Shown here in pieces: positions 16,944 through 23,819 of a stretch of 32,421 nt of DNA. The DNA is taken from NCBI GenBank assembly GCA_964618415.1, contig CAZUAT010000040.1:1-32421 (forward strand). Direction: 5' to 3'. Position numbers and translations under genes: made by a program. Below the pieces are notes generated by a model. It was not told the DNA's origin. It saw nothing but the letters and a program-made list of their open reading frames with translations, and ran no database searches. The stretch's first letter is position 1, and the number at the start of each line of letters is the position of its first letter. Source of the stretch: JACTMI01 sp964618415 (GTDB lineage Bacteria > Acidobacteriota > Thermoanaerobaculia > Multivoradales > JAGPDF01).

Positions 16944-16971
16944 TATCCGGTCGCCCGGAAACCGCTGTCAA
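16942..16971 (-). promoter_or_regulatory. Promoter of the small gene-rlmN unit
   Basis: On the minus strand TTGACA (16971-16966), an 18-base spacer and GATAAT (16947-16942) make a strong sigma70 match. The -10 covers the first two bases of the ATG at 16943, so the message would start near 16935 and could not contain that ATG. This favours GTG 16916 as the start. Confidence 0.55.
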
Positions 16972-17037
16972 ACGGCCGAATCCAGGGCTGTCCGGGCGCC
17001 TTCCTGGCCTTGCGCCGGCACGGCGCGGGAACTGCGA

Positions 17038-17043
17038 TAGCTT
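17038..17043 (+). promoter_or_regulatory. Weak -10 candidate of the sugar kinase gene
   Basis: TAGCTT ends ten bases before the ATG at 17054. Initiation would leave about four untranslated bases. No -35 and no Shine-Dalgarno were seen. It is tentative. Confidence 0.22.
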
Positions 17044-17053
17044 CGCGGGTCGC

Positions 17054-18019
17054 ATGGGCGAGCTCTCCTGGATCGGGCGACTGGAGGCCTGGTTGTCGAC
17101 CGGCCGCTGGTCGGTGGCGCGCGTCGAACCGCTCAGTGGAGACGTGTCGACGCGCCGCTACGCTCGCCTGCATCTTGCCGACGACACGCGGTGCGTAGCC
17201 GTCGTCTACCCCGATCCGCCGTCAGCTGTGCAGGTCCGATTCGGGGCTGCGGTCGAGCTGCTCGTTCGGGCCGGCGTGCGGGTGCCCGAGATCCTCGCCG
17301 ACGACCGCGCTGCCGGGATCATGCTGGTCGAAGATCTCGGTTCGGCGACGCTCTACGAGCGGACGGATCTGGACTGGGAAGCGCGTCGGCCGTTCTACGA
17401 AGCGGCGCTCGAAGCGGCGCGGCGCATCGCCGGGATCCCGCTCGCAGAGGTCGAGGCGCTGGGGTCGCCGCCGCTCGATGCCACGCTGCTCGAGCGGGAG
17501 CTGGAGTCGACGGTGAGCGACTTCCTGCGTCCGCGCGGGCTCGCCCCGAAGGCTCTACTGGCGGCCTTGAGCGAGCTGTGTGCGCGGCTCGCGGCAGCCC
17601 CCCGGGCGGCCTGCCATCGCGACTACATGGCCCGCAACCTGATGCCGGTCGGCCCCCGGGTGGTGGCAGTGATCGACTTCCAGGATCTGCGCGTCGGGCC
17701 GGCGACGTACGACCTGGCCTCGCTGCTCAACGACAGCCTGTTCGCCCCGGAGTCGCTCGAGGCCGGCTGGCTCCGCACCTGGCTGCCACCCGGCTGTCAT
17801 CTGGACGACTACGCGCGCGCAGTCGCCCAGCGCACGCTCAAGGCGGTCGGGACGTTTGTTCGCTTCGCGCGCGCGGGCAACCCGCGCCACCTGCCCCTGG
17901 TTGCACCCTGCCTTGAGCGCGCCGGGCGTCATCTGGCCAGGCTGCCCGAGACGGCTCCGGCGTTCGCTCCCGTCGAGACAGCGTGGCAGGTAACCGTGCG
18001 CGCGCCGGGCCTCTGCTAG
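17054..18019 (+). CDS. AmgK-like N-acetylmuramate/N-acetylglucosamine kinase (APH-fold phosphotransferase)
   Basis: This 321-residue cytosolic phosphotransferase has the aminoglycoside-phosphotransferase fold. LSGDVSTRRYARL (28-40) resembles the nucleotide loop of AmgK. ACHRDYMARNLM carries the catalytic D190 with N195, and VIDFQDLRVGPATYDLASLL carries the metal-binding D208. These blocks fit the anomeric MurNAc/GlcNAc kinases that feed wall recycling better than drug-resistance APHs. The partner nucleotidyltransferase MurU is not in the window (in pseudomonads it is adjacent). ATG 17054 fits the family N-terminus; the frame is open upstream but only as antisense to rlmN. tatA follows 93 bases downstream and its -10 overlaps this stop codon. 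Substrate remains inference. Confidence 0.78.
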   Translation: MGELSWIGRLEAWLSTGRWSVARVEPLSGDVSTRRYARLHLADDTRCVAVVYPDPPSAVQVRFGAAVELLVRAGVRVPEILADDRAAGIMLVEDLGSATLYERTDLDWEARRPFYEAALEAARRIAGIPLAEVEALGSPPLDATLLERELESTVSDFLRPRGLAPKALLAALSELCARLAAAPRAACHRDYMARNLMPVGPRVVAVIDFQDLRVGPATYDLASLLNDSLFAPESLEAGWLRTWLPPGCHLDDYARAVAQRTLKAVGTFVRFARAGNPRHLPLVAPCLERAGRHLARLPETAPAFAPVETAWQVTVRAPGLC

Positions 18020-18022
18020 ACT
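18014..18022 (+). promoter_or_regulatory. Extended -10 of tatA overlapping the kinase stop codon
   Basis: TGCTAGACT (TAGACT 18017-18022) contains the TAG stop of the upstream gene. It would initiate near 18029, leaving a leader of about 84 bases before tatA. No clear -35. Confidence 0.4.
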
Positions 18023-18112
18023 GACCACGCGCGGCGCATCGCCCGGCGACGGTCGAGCCCGGGGCGCGGGAAGTCATCCTGCTTCCGCCCGCCAGCGCCG
18101 GAGGTGGCACAC

Positions 18113-18301
18113 ATGGGCCGCATCGGACTGCCCGAACTGCTGATCATCCTGCTCATTCTGGTCGTGCTGTTCGGCGCGACCAAGATCCCTCAGCTCGGGC
18201 GCGGTCTGGGAGAGGGGATCCGCAACTTCCGCAAAGGCCTGCGCAGCGGCGAGGACGAGGGGACCGGCCCCTCGTCCCACGGTCCTCAAGAGCCGCGCTG
18301 A
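18113..18301 (+). CDS. tatA: Sec-independent translocase subunit TatA
   Basis: This 62-residue protein has one N-terminal transmembrane helix (LPELLIILLILVVLFGATKI), the hinge, and the amphipathic helix LGRGLGEGIRNFRKGLRSG that define TatA/TatE. The acidic tail is short. It oligomerises to let folded twin-arginine substrates cross the inner membrane together with TatC, which is not encoded here. ATG 18113 is preferred because GGAGG sits eight bases upstream; GTG 18104 overlaps that site. Its last 16 bases overlap the end of the opposing lytic transglycosylase gene. Confidence 0.92.
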   Translation: MGRIGLPELLIILLILVVLFGATKIPQLGRGLGEGIRNFRKGLRSGEDEGTGPSSHGPQEPR

Positions 18302-19038
18302 CTCTGCGTCAGTCCGAGGGTAGTCAGCTGCCGGTGCGCAGCCTGCTCCCCGACGCGCTCCCGGTGTCCCCGGTACAGCGCCATCACTCGGTCGACATAG
18401 TGGCGGGTCGACGCATAGGGCGGCACGCCGCCCCAGCGCGCGACGGCTCCCGGCCCGGCGTGATACGCCGCCAGCGTCAGCCGCACATCTCCCTCGTAGC
18501 GGGCTTCGAGCTGAGCCAGGTAGCCGGTTCCCAGCGCCAGATTGACGGCGGGATCCAGCGGCTCGGCTACCCCTTCGAGGTGGAACGGCATCAGCTGCAT
18601 CAGGCCGAGTGCTCCCTTTTCGGAGACGGCATCGGCCCGGAAGCTGCTCTCGGCCTCGACGATGGAAGCTACCAGCAGCTCGTCCACCCGATTGCGGGCG
18701 GCGGCGTGTCGAATCTCGCGTCCAAACGGCAGGGACAGCAGGTAGCGCTGTGCCGCCTCCGGATCGATGCCGCCGTCCGCCGCCGCTTCCGGCGGCGGGG
18801 TGAGCAGGAACTGCGGGGTCCGGGCCGCGGTGACCGGCTCGGGCGCCGGCGTGGCCCGCAGGATCTCCGGCAGAGCGTTGAGATTGGGGAACATCCGGGC
18901 CAGCTCGAGCGGCAGCACGCGGCTCGATGCGGGCAGAGACTCAGAGGACGTCGTTCCGGCCAGTCCGAGCAGCAGACTGCAGAGGGCGACGGCCGCGGGA
19001 AGGCGGAATCGTGAACGTTGCGGTGAGGCGGGGGTCAC
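18286..19038 (-). CDS. Lytic transglycosylase, SLT domain
   Basis: This 250-residue exported protein has an N-terminal hydrophobic signal or anchor (LPAAVALCSLLLGLAGTTS) after a basic start, then a Pro-rich spacer (60-90). A soluble lytic transglycosylase domain spans about 105-225. The catalytic Glu is E130 (SIVEAESSFRADAVS), followed by GALGLMQLMP and YHAGPGAVARWGG, the three standard SLT family-1 motifs. It cleaves the glycan backbone to 1,6-anhydroMurNAc ends. GTG 19038 is chosen for AAAGGAG five bases upstream; the frame continues further up but without signal-like sequence. No lipobox is evident. The AmgK-like kinase two genes away could in principle recycle its products (inference). 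Confidence 0.9.
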   Translation of the reverse strand: MTPASPQRSRFRLPAAVALCSLLLGLAGTTSSESLPASSRVLPLELARMFPNLNALPEILRATPAPEPVTAARTPQFLLTPPPEAAADGGIDPEAAQRYLLSLPFGREIRHAAARNRVDELLVASIVEAESSFRADAVSEKGALGLMQLMPFHLEGVAEPLDPAVNLALGTGYLAQLEARYEGDVRLTLAAYHAGPGAVARWGGVPPYASTRHYVDRVMALYRGHRERVGEQAAHRQLTTLGLTQSQRGS

Positions 19039-19161
19039 GACGGCTCCTTTGCGGGAGGCGGGCCCCGGCCCTCGCTGGAGGGGGCCCGAACGGCACACCT
19101 GTCTCCAGGTACGCCGTTGTCATGGATAGGAGGACTCTCTTGCCGGCCTGAAGCAGGCCTC

Positions 19162-19446
19162 TCAGACCTTGGGGAGGGTGCGACGCAGGGGGCGGCGCCC
19201 GGCATAGGCACGGGGCCGACCTTCGGTCGTCGAAATCCCGAGGTGCGAGACCTTGTTGCGCAGGGTGTTGCGGTGAACCCCCAGGCTGCGAGCGGAGCGG
19301 CAGAAGTTCCAGTCGTTGGACCGCAGGGAGGCGACGATGAACTGCCTTTCGAACTCCTGACGCGCCTGCTCGAGGGTCACCCCCTGGGTGACGAGCTCGT
19401 CGACGATCTGCGTCAGACGTCCATTGAGATTCTGTCGGCTTCCCAC
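19162..19446 (-). CDS. Fis-family helix-turn-helix DNA-binding protein
   Basis: This 94-residue protein is mostly the Fis/NtrC-type C-terminal domain. The helix-turn-helix is NDWNFCRSARSLGVHRNTLR (44-63), preceded by a dimerisation helix (QARQEFERQFIVASLR). A basic Arg-rich tail follows (RPRAYAGRRPLRRT). Stand-alone Fis-like regulators bend DNA or act as global or local regulators. The GTG start at 19446 keeps the short N-terminal arm. It has its own promoter, and a 14-base palindrome in the short leader could be its operator. Neighbours are LysM and lytic transglycosylase genes, so envelope genes are plausible but unproven targets. Confidence 0.8.
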   Translation of the reverse strand: MGSRQNLNGRLTQIVDELVTQGVTLEQARQEFERQFIVASLRSNDWNFCRSARSLGVHRNTLRNKVSHLGISTTEGRPRAYAGRRPLRRTLPKV

Positions 19447-19449
19447 GAT

Positions 19450-19463
19450 CCGTTCTCGAACGG
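19450..19463 (-). promoter_or_regulatory. Palindrome at the Fis-like gene start site (possible operator)
   Basis: CCGTTC-TC-GAACGG is a 14-base inverted repeat covering the predicted transcription start (near 19462) and lying just before the GTG. It may be an operator or an RNA hairpin. Autoregulation is a guess. Confidence 0.35.
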
Positions 19464-19468
19464 GGGGG

Positions 19469-19498
19469 ATTCTATCCGATCCCCCCTCCCTTGCGCAA
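19469..19498 (-). promoter_or_regulatory. Promoter of the Fis-like gene
   Basis: On the minus strand TTGCGC (19498-19493), an 18-base spacer containing a G-rich run, then TAGAAT (19474-19469). Initiation near 19462 gives a leader of about 16 bases. Confidence 0.5.
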
Positions 19499-19517
19499 GT
19501 CGTTTGTTTCTATCGGC

Positions 19518-20690
19518 TTACTTACGCTCGAGCCGGTCGCCGGCGTAGATCGGGTAGCGGGATTCGAGAATCTTGGCCACCGCCGTGTGGGACCGCGAGG
19601 TCAGCACCGCCAGCTCACCGAGGACGACTGCCGGGCCGCCATGCGGATTGATCCGATAGACGGTGAAGAAGTCTCCCGGCAGGACATCGTCGTCGGCACC
19701 GCGATCGATGTAGACCACGTGATCCTGGCCCAGCGAAACGATGTCCGCCGGGGCGCCGAGGATGACGGGCGCGTCGGTCAGGTCGTTCCAGGTCGGCTCG
19801 TTGACCGGGCGCAGCGGCGTCCGGCGCGCCAGCGGCACCGGCTCCGGCTGGAACACGCGCAGGCGGTTTCCGACCCGCATGTCGGAGCAGCTCTGGATGA
19901 TCTCGGCGATGGCACCGTCGTCCTGGACGGAGAGCACCCGCACCCGGCCGAGCGTCTCGTAGAGGCGGCCGAACTTGTCGCGGGTGATCGGGTGGCGCAC
20001 CTCGCGGCCGACCTCGACGGCCTCGAGCACCATGCCCGGTGACAGACCGGCGTTGCGGCCGCCATCGAGGTAGATGACGTCCCCGAGCGAGAGCGTGTAC
20101 TTGACCGTCAGCGCCTGGCCGAAGTTGCCGGCGCGCGAGGAGCGGGAGTGGGTCGGCAGGACGGCCGTCGGAGGCATGACCGCCTCGTACTCCGAGCCCA
20201 CGATCGACCAGCCGAAGCTTTCGTCGGAGGGATCGATGAAGCCGCTGCAGTAGATGTCGCTCTCGGCGCCCAGCGGCACCGGGACGTTGCCGCGGCCGCC
20301 GGCAGGCGCGGTGTCGCCATGCTCGCCGTCGCCGTCCGCGCTGCCGTCGGCCATCAGCGCTCCGGCCTCGTCGGCGCCGACCACTTCGACGCCGATCGCC
20401 AGCGGATCGCCGGGATAGATCCAGTGCGCGTCCAGGACGTAGGGATTCTTCTCCCAGATCTGCGGCCACAGGTACGGATTGCCGAGGTGGGCGGCCGCCA
20501 GGTCCCAGAGCGTGTCGCCCGCGACGACGATGTGGACCTTCGTGCCCTCCGGAAACTCCGACGGAGGATCCCAGGCCGTCCAGTGGTCGCCCACCAGCTT
20601 GAGATGCTTGGGCGGCGTGTCGGCTGCGACGAGCATCGTGGCGGTAAAGCCGGCGATGAACAGCGCGGTCAGACGGGTGCGGAGCGCCAT
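19518..20690 (-). CDS. LysM-domain periplasmic protein
   Basis: This 390-residue exported protein has a signal peptide (MALRTRLTALFIAGFTATML, cleaved near VAA). A LysM peptidoglycan-binding module lies near 48-100 (VVAGDTLWDLAAAHLGN, then PYLWPQIWEKNPYVLDAHWI). A variable Asp/Gly-rich linker follows. Two similar beta-rich segments come next: GDVIYLDGGRNAGLSPGMV... and VVYIDRGADDDVLPGDFF.... Each ends in an AEII/AKIL plus VGNRL/AGDRL pattern, so they look like an internal repeat resembling FlgT C-terminal folds (tentative). No catalytic motif was seen. ATG 20690 has GGAGG ten bases upstream. A consensus promoter lies about 60 bases upstream of the start. Likely a wall-binding structural or adaptor protein. 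Confidence 0.87.
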   Translation of the reverse strand: MALRTRLTALFIAGFTATMLVAADTPPKHLKLVGDHWTAWDPPSEFPEGTKVHIVVAGDTLWDLAAAHLGNPYLWPQIWEKNPYVLDAHWIYPGDPLAIGVEVVGADEAGALMADGSADGDGEHGDTAPAGGRGNVPVPLGAESDIYCSGFIDPSDESFGWSIVGSEYEAVMPPTAVLPTHSRSSRAGNFGQALTVKYTLSLGDVIYLDGGRNAGLSPGMVLEAVEVGREVRHPITRDKFGRLYETLGRVRVLSVQDDGAIAEIIQSCSDMRVGNRLRVFQPEPVPLARRTPLRPVNEPTWNDLTDAPVILGAPADIVSLGQDHVVYIDRGADDDVLPGDFFTVYRINPHGGPAVVLGELAVLTSRSHTAVAKILESRYPIYAGDRLERK

Positions 20691-20755
20691 AACGGGTCCT
20701 CCAGTTGCCGGGACTTTCGGGTCCGAGCAGACGTGGTTCGCGATCGTTGGCCGGT

Positions 20756-20784
20756 AGGGTACTTGTGCCATTGCACAGTGTCAA
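20756..20784 (-). promoter_or_regulatory. Consensus sigma70 promoter of the LysM gene
   Basis: On the minus strand TTGACA (20784-20779), exactly 17 bases, then TACCCT (20761-20756). The -35 is perfect. Initiation near 20750 gives a 60-base leader to ATG 20690. This separates the LysM gene from the upstream lipoprotein operon. Confidence 0.65.
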
Positions 20785-20821
20785 GGGCACTTTTCACTCC
20801 AAGCCTCGCTCCTGGAGAGGG

Positions 20822-21580
20822 TTAGGGGTGTGCTCCCGGACTGGCTGCGAGCGCCTCCACCGCCCGCTGAGCGGCCGCGGTGTGGGGGAAGCGGCGGGCC
20901 AGCTCCTCCCAGACCTCGGTGGCGCGGGCGGTGTCTCCGCTCAGGGCCAGGCAGTGCCCGATCTTGAACAGGGCGTCCGGCGTCTTGTTGCCGTCCGGGT
21001 GGGTCTCGACCGCCGTCCGGTAGGCCGTCAGCGCGCCCGCCACCTCCTGGCGGACCAGCCGCGCCTCGCCGATCCAGAACCAGGCGTTGTCGGCCAGGTC
21101 GGAGGTCGGATGAGCCTCGACGAACGCCAGCAGATCGCGCTCGGCCGCGGCGGCGTTGCCGTCCCGCAGTTGGGCGAGCGCCGCTTCGTAGGCTGCCGCC
21201 TGGTCGGCGGGCGGGGTCACGCCGGCCGGCTGCGAAGCCGGCGAAATGGGCTCGTCCTCGAGGTCAGTCTGCTCGATCGCGGGCGTGATCGCAGGCGCCG
21301 GCGCCGCCGGCGGCGGAGTCGACGGCGGGACGGTCGCCGCGGGCGGGGCAGCGGGGGCGGGCCGCGCCCGCGGGGCTCCCTGCTCGAGCCGCGCGACACG
21401 CTCGCGCAGTCGCTCCAGCTCGATGCGGTTGCGGGTGGCCTCCTTCTCGAGCTCCACGATGCGCCGCTCGGCCTCCGCGCGCCGCTCGCTTGCTTCGCCG
21501 CCGAGCGGCGGCAGGCTCGCGCAGCCGACGCTCGTGAGCAGCGCCAGGGTCAGGGCGATCGGCGGCAGCGTGGGCTTCAT
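20822..21580 (-). CDS. CpoB/YbgF-like TPR lipoprotein
   Basis: This 252-residue protein has a signal peptide and lipobox-like TSVGC with the lipidated Cys at C20. A coiled-coil lies near 32-70 (RIVELEKEATRNRIELERLR), then a long Pro/Ala-rich linker (72-125). Three TPRs (about 130-250: YEAALAQLRDGNAAAAERDL, GEARLVRQEVAGALTAYRTA, GHCLALSGDTARATEVWEEL) complete it. Coiled-coil plus TPR is the layout of CpoB, which coordinates septal wall synthesis with outer-membrane constriction. CpoB normally sits behind tol-pal; here it overlaps the BamD-like gene by four bases (ATGA) instead. The lipobox lacks the usual Leu three residues before the Cys, so lipidation is not certain. Confidence 0.8.
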   Translation of the reverse strand: MKPTLPPIALTLALLTSVGCASLPPLGGEASERRAEAERRIVELEKEATRNRIELERLRERVARLEQGAPRARPAPAAPPAATVPPSTPPPAAPAPAITPAIEQTDLEDEPISPASQPAGVTPPADQAAAYEAALAQLRDGNAAAAERDLLAFVEAHPTSDLADNAWFWIGEARLVRQEVAGALTAYRTAVETHPDGNKTPDALFKIGHCLALSGDTARATEVWEELARRFPHTAAAQRAVEALAASPGAHP

Positions 21581-22353
21581 CGGCTCTCCTCGCGGGCGCG
21601 CGCGGTCCATTCGCTCTGTGGAAACTCGCTCTCGAGCCGCGCAACGGCGGCCGCTGCGTCGTCGTCGCGACCGGCCTTGCGATGCGCCAGGGCGAGGAAG
21701 TGGAGGACCTTGTCTCGTTGCGCGAAGTCGGGATAGGTCGTGAGCAGGCCCTCGAAGCGGGCGATGGCCGCGCCGGGCAGCTTGTAGCGCAGGTAGAAGT
21801 GGCCGATCATGAACTCGTGCTCGGCCAGGCGATCCCGCACGCGGCGGATCTCCTCCTCGGCCGACTCGGCCTCGGGTGCCGTCGGGTAGAGCCGCACGAG
21901 ATCCTCGAACGCCGCCAGCGCCTTGACGGTCGCCGCCTGGTCGCGATCGGCGCGCTCGATCCGTCGCGCCAGCGAACTGGCGATGCGGAACTGCACGTAC
22001 GCGCCGCGGTCGCTGGTGGGAAAGCGGTTCTGGTAGTCGCGGTACTTCGCCTCCGCCTGGATGAGCTGCGACGTGCCGCCCTCCAGGTAGAGCGTGTCGG
22101 CGACCAGCAGCAGCGCCTCCCGCCCGGCCGCCGAGTTGGGCTCGATCTCGAACGCATGCGAGAAATACGGCCGCGCGGAGGCGTACTTCTCGAGCGCGAA
22201 CAGCCGGTGGCCCTCGGCAAGCGACTCGGCCGCCGACAGCCGCAGGATCGGATCGTTCTTGGCCGAGGATCGGCAGCCGCCCAGCAGCGGAACGGCGATC
22301 AGAGCCGCCACGGCCACCCAGCCGGCGCGGCTCGCAAGACGCAGACGATTCAT
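21577..22353 (-). CDS. BamD-like TPR lipoprotein
   Basis: This 258-residue protein has a lipoprotein signal with lipobox LLGGC (C27), followed by four to five TPR-like units (GHRLFALEKYASARPYFSHA, EAKYRDYQNRFPTSDRGAY, AFEDLVRLYPTAPEAESAEE, FYLRYKLPGAAIARFEGLL). Length and repeat pattern fit BamD/YfiO, the essential outer-membrane lipoprotein of the BAM complex that helps fold barrel proteins. ATG 22353 overlaps the rpe stop as ATGA, and its own stop overlaps the CpoB-like ATG, so all are translationally coupled. bamA is not in the window. BamD is the best family match, but a more general TPR lipoprotein cannot be excluded. Confidence 0.78.
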   Translation of the reverse strand: MNRLRLASRAGWVAVAALIAVPLLGGCRSSAKNDPILRLSAAESLAEGHRLFALEKYASARPYFSHAFEIEPNSAAGREALLLVADTLYLEGGTSQLIQAEAKYRDYQNRFPTSDRGAYVQFRIASSLARRIERADRDQAATVKALAAFEDLVRLYPTAPEAESAEEEIRRVRDRLAEHEFMIGHFYLRYKLPGAAIARFEGLLTTYPDFAQRDKVLHFLALAHRKAGRDDDAAAAVARLESEFPQSEWTARAREESR

Positions 22354-23015
22354 GCAACTCCCTTCAGCGCCGCCTGGCGCAGCGCAGAGATGGCGTCGAC
22401 CGGATCGGCCGCCGAGTAGATCGAGGAGCCGGCCACGAGGGTCTGGAATCCGGCGCCGGCAAGATCGGCCGCGTTGTCCAGCGTCACCCCGCCGTCGACT
22501 TCGAGGGTCGTCGCATGGCCGCCGGCGCGGATCATCGCCGTGAGCCGGCGGCCTTTGTCGAGCACGCGCGGCAGAAAGGACTGACCGCCGAATCCAGGGT
22601 TGACCGACATCAGCAGCACGAAATCGCAGGCTCCGAGGATGTCGGCCAGCAGTTCGACCGGCGTCGACGGATTGAGCGCCAGGCCGGCGCGCACTCCCGC
22701 ATTGCGGATCGTCCGCAGCAGTCGGTCGTGATGCACGGCCGCCTCCCAATGGAAGCAGAGCCGGGCCGGCCCGCTGTTCAGATAGTCGGCCAGCAGCCGC
22801 TCGGGGCGCTCGACCATCAGGTGGACATCGAGCGGAATCCGCGTGTGGCGGCGCAGGGCGGCGATCACCGGAGGACCCATCGTCAAGTTGGGGACGAAGT
22901 GGCCATCCATGACGTCGAAGTGGAGCAGATCCGCGCCCCCGCGCTCGGCGAGGCGCGCCCCGCCGGCCAGGTCGGCCAGATCGGCGGCCAGGATGGACGG
23001 CGCGATCTCGATCAT
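22350..23015 (-). CDS. rpe: Ribulose-phosphate 3-epimerase
   Basis: This 221-residue TIM-barrel enzyme interconverts ribulose 5-phosphate and xylulose 5-phosphate in the pentose phosphate pathway. Family motifs are IAPSILAADLADL, HFDVMDGHFVPNLTMGP (H32 and D34 metal ligands), LMSVNPGFGGQSFLPRVL, LEVDGGV and AGSSIYSA. ATG 23015 gives the standard N-terminus and overlaps the PASTA gene stop (ATGA); its own stop overlaps the BamD-like ATG. Length is normal. Confidence 0.95.
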   Translation of the reverse strand: MIEIAPSILAADLADLAGGARLAERGGADLLHFDVMDGHFVPNLTMGPPVIAALRRHTRIPLDVHLMVERPERLLADYLNSGPARLCFHWEAAVHHDRLLRTIRNAGVRAGLALNPSTPVELLADILGACDFVLLMSVNPGFGGQSFLPRVLDKGRRLTAMIRAGGHATTLEVDGGVTLDNAADLAGAGFQTLVAGSSIYSAADPVDAISALRQAALKGVA

Positions 23016-23803
23016 GGACGATCTCCCACGCCCGACCCGTTGACAGCGCCAACCCCGGTCGACACGCTCAATGCGATCGCCTCGGTGCGGCGCAGCGGAT
23101 GGCCCGGCAGCGGACTCTGGCGCAGGATCGTTCCCTCCGCGATGCCTTCGTACGGCTCGAACGTAATGTTGCCGAAGCGCAGTCCGCGACGCTCCAGTGC
23201 CGGGCGCACGGCTTCGTAACGGCGGTAGACGAGATCCGGCATCACCCAGGTCGTTCCCGAACTCTCCTGCGCCACGAGCAGGTCGACGCGCGAACCCGCG
23301 GGCACCTGGACTCCGGCGGGAGGAGACTGCCCGACGACCGTGCCCGGGGCGCCGGTCGAAGAGATCACGGCCAGAGTGGCGCCCGGCTCGAGCTGCTCAC
23401 TGGCCAGCATGAGTCGTGCCGCCGGCAACGCCTTGCCCGCCATCTCCGGCACCGCCACGCGGCGAGCACCCTGCGAGATGACTGCCTCGATAGCGGCGCC
23501 TCGCTTGACCAGGGCGCCCGCCTGCGGCCGGGTCTCGATCACCCGGCCGACCGGGACCGCGTCGCTCCACGCGCCCGCCGCGGCGCGCCTGAACGCGAGG
23601 CCGCTGTCGGCCAGCAGTGCCGAAGCCTGCTCCTCGGTCATGCCAGCCAGTTCGGGGACGCTGGTCACGCCGCGGCGCACCCACTGGTTGAAGGCGAAGT
23701 AGGCCGAGAGGGCGAAGACGGCGAGGACGAGCAACGCATAGGCGGCCCGGCCCGCCGCGCGGAGGAGCCACCGCAGCACAGCGGGCGAGTCTAGCAGAGG
23801 CAT
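23012..23803 (-). CDS. Free-standing PASTA-domain membrane protein
   Basis: This 263-residue protein has one N-terminal transmembrane helix (AAYALLVLAVFALSAYFAF) and an exported part of three PASTA domains. Each has a VPE/MPD-type entry and a hydrophobic-turn-VxxG pattern: TSVPELAGMTEEQASALLAD, VAVPEMAGKALPAARLMLAS and VMPDLVYRRYEAVRPALERR. PASTA domains bind muropeptides or beta-lactams and are usually attached to PknB-type kinases or PBPs; here there is no kinase or transpeptidase domain. ATG 23803 has no clear Shine-Dalgarno. GTG 23779 lies eight bases after a TGCTAGACT -10-like sequence and may be the true start (255 residues). It is translationally coupled to rpe. Probably a wall sensor or scaffold. 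Confidence 0.85.
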   Translation of the reverse strand: MPLLDSPAVLRWLLRAAGRAAYALLVLAVFALSAYFAFNQWVRRGVTSVPELAGMTEEQASALLADSGLAFRRAAAGAWSDAVPVGRVIETRPQAGALVKRGAAIEAVISQGARRVAVPEMAGKALPAARLMLASEQLEPGATLAVISSTGAPGTVVGQSPPAGVQVPAGSRVDLLVAQESSGTTWVMPDLVYRRYEAVRPALERRGLRFGNITFEPYEGIAEGTILRQSPLPGHPLRRTEAIALSVSTGVGAVNGSGVGDRP

Positions 23804-23813
23804 TCGATAGGCT
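23788..23813. promoter_or_regulatory. Back-to-back PASTA/nfo -10 elements
   Basis: On the minus strand TGCTAGACT (23796-23788) lies at the start of the PASTA gene. On the plus strand TAGGCT (23808-23813) lies six bases before the nfo ATG. The two point away from each other within 26 bases, so polymerases would compete. Neither has a good -35. Confidence 0.35.
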
Positions 23814-23819
23814 CGCGGC

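Noticed and set aside
15866..17053. N-terminal extension of the sugar kinase frame
   Set aside because: It runs antisense through rlmN and the small gene, with no family similarity before ATG 17054.
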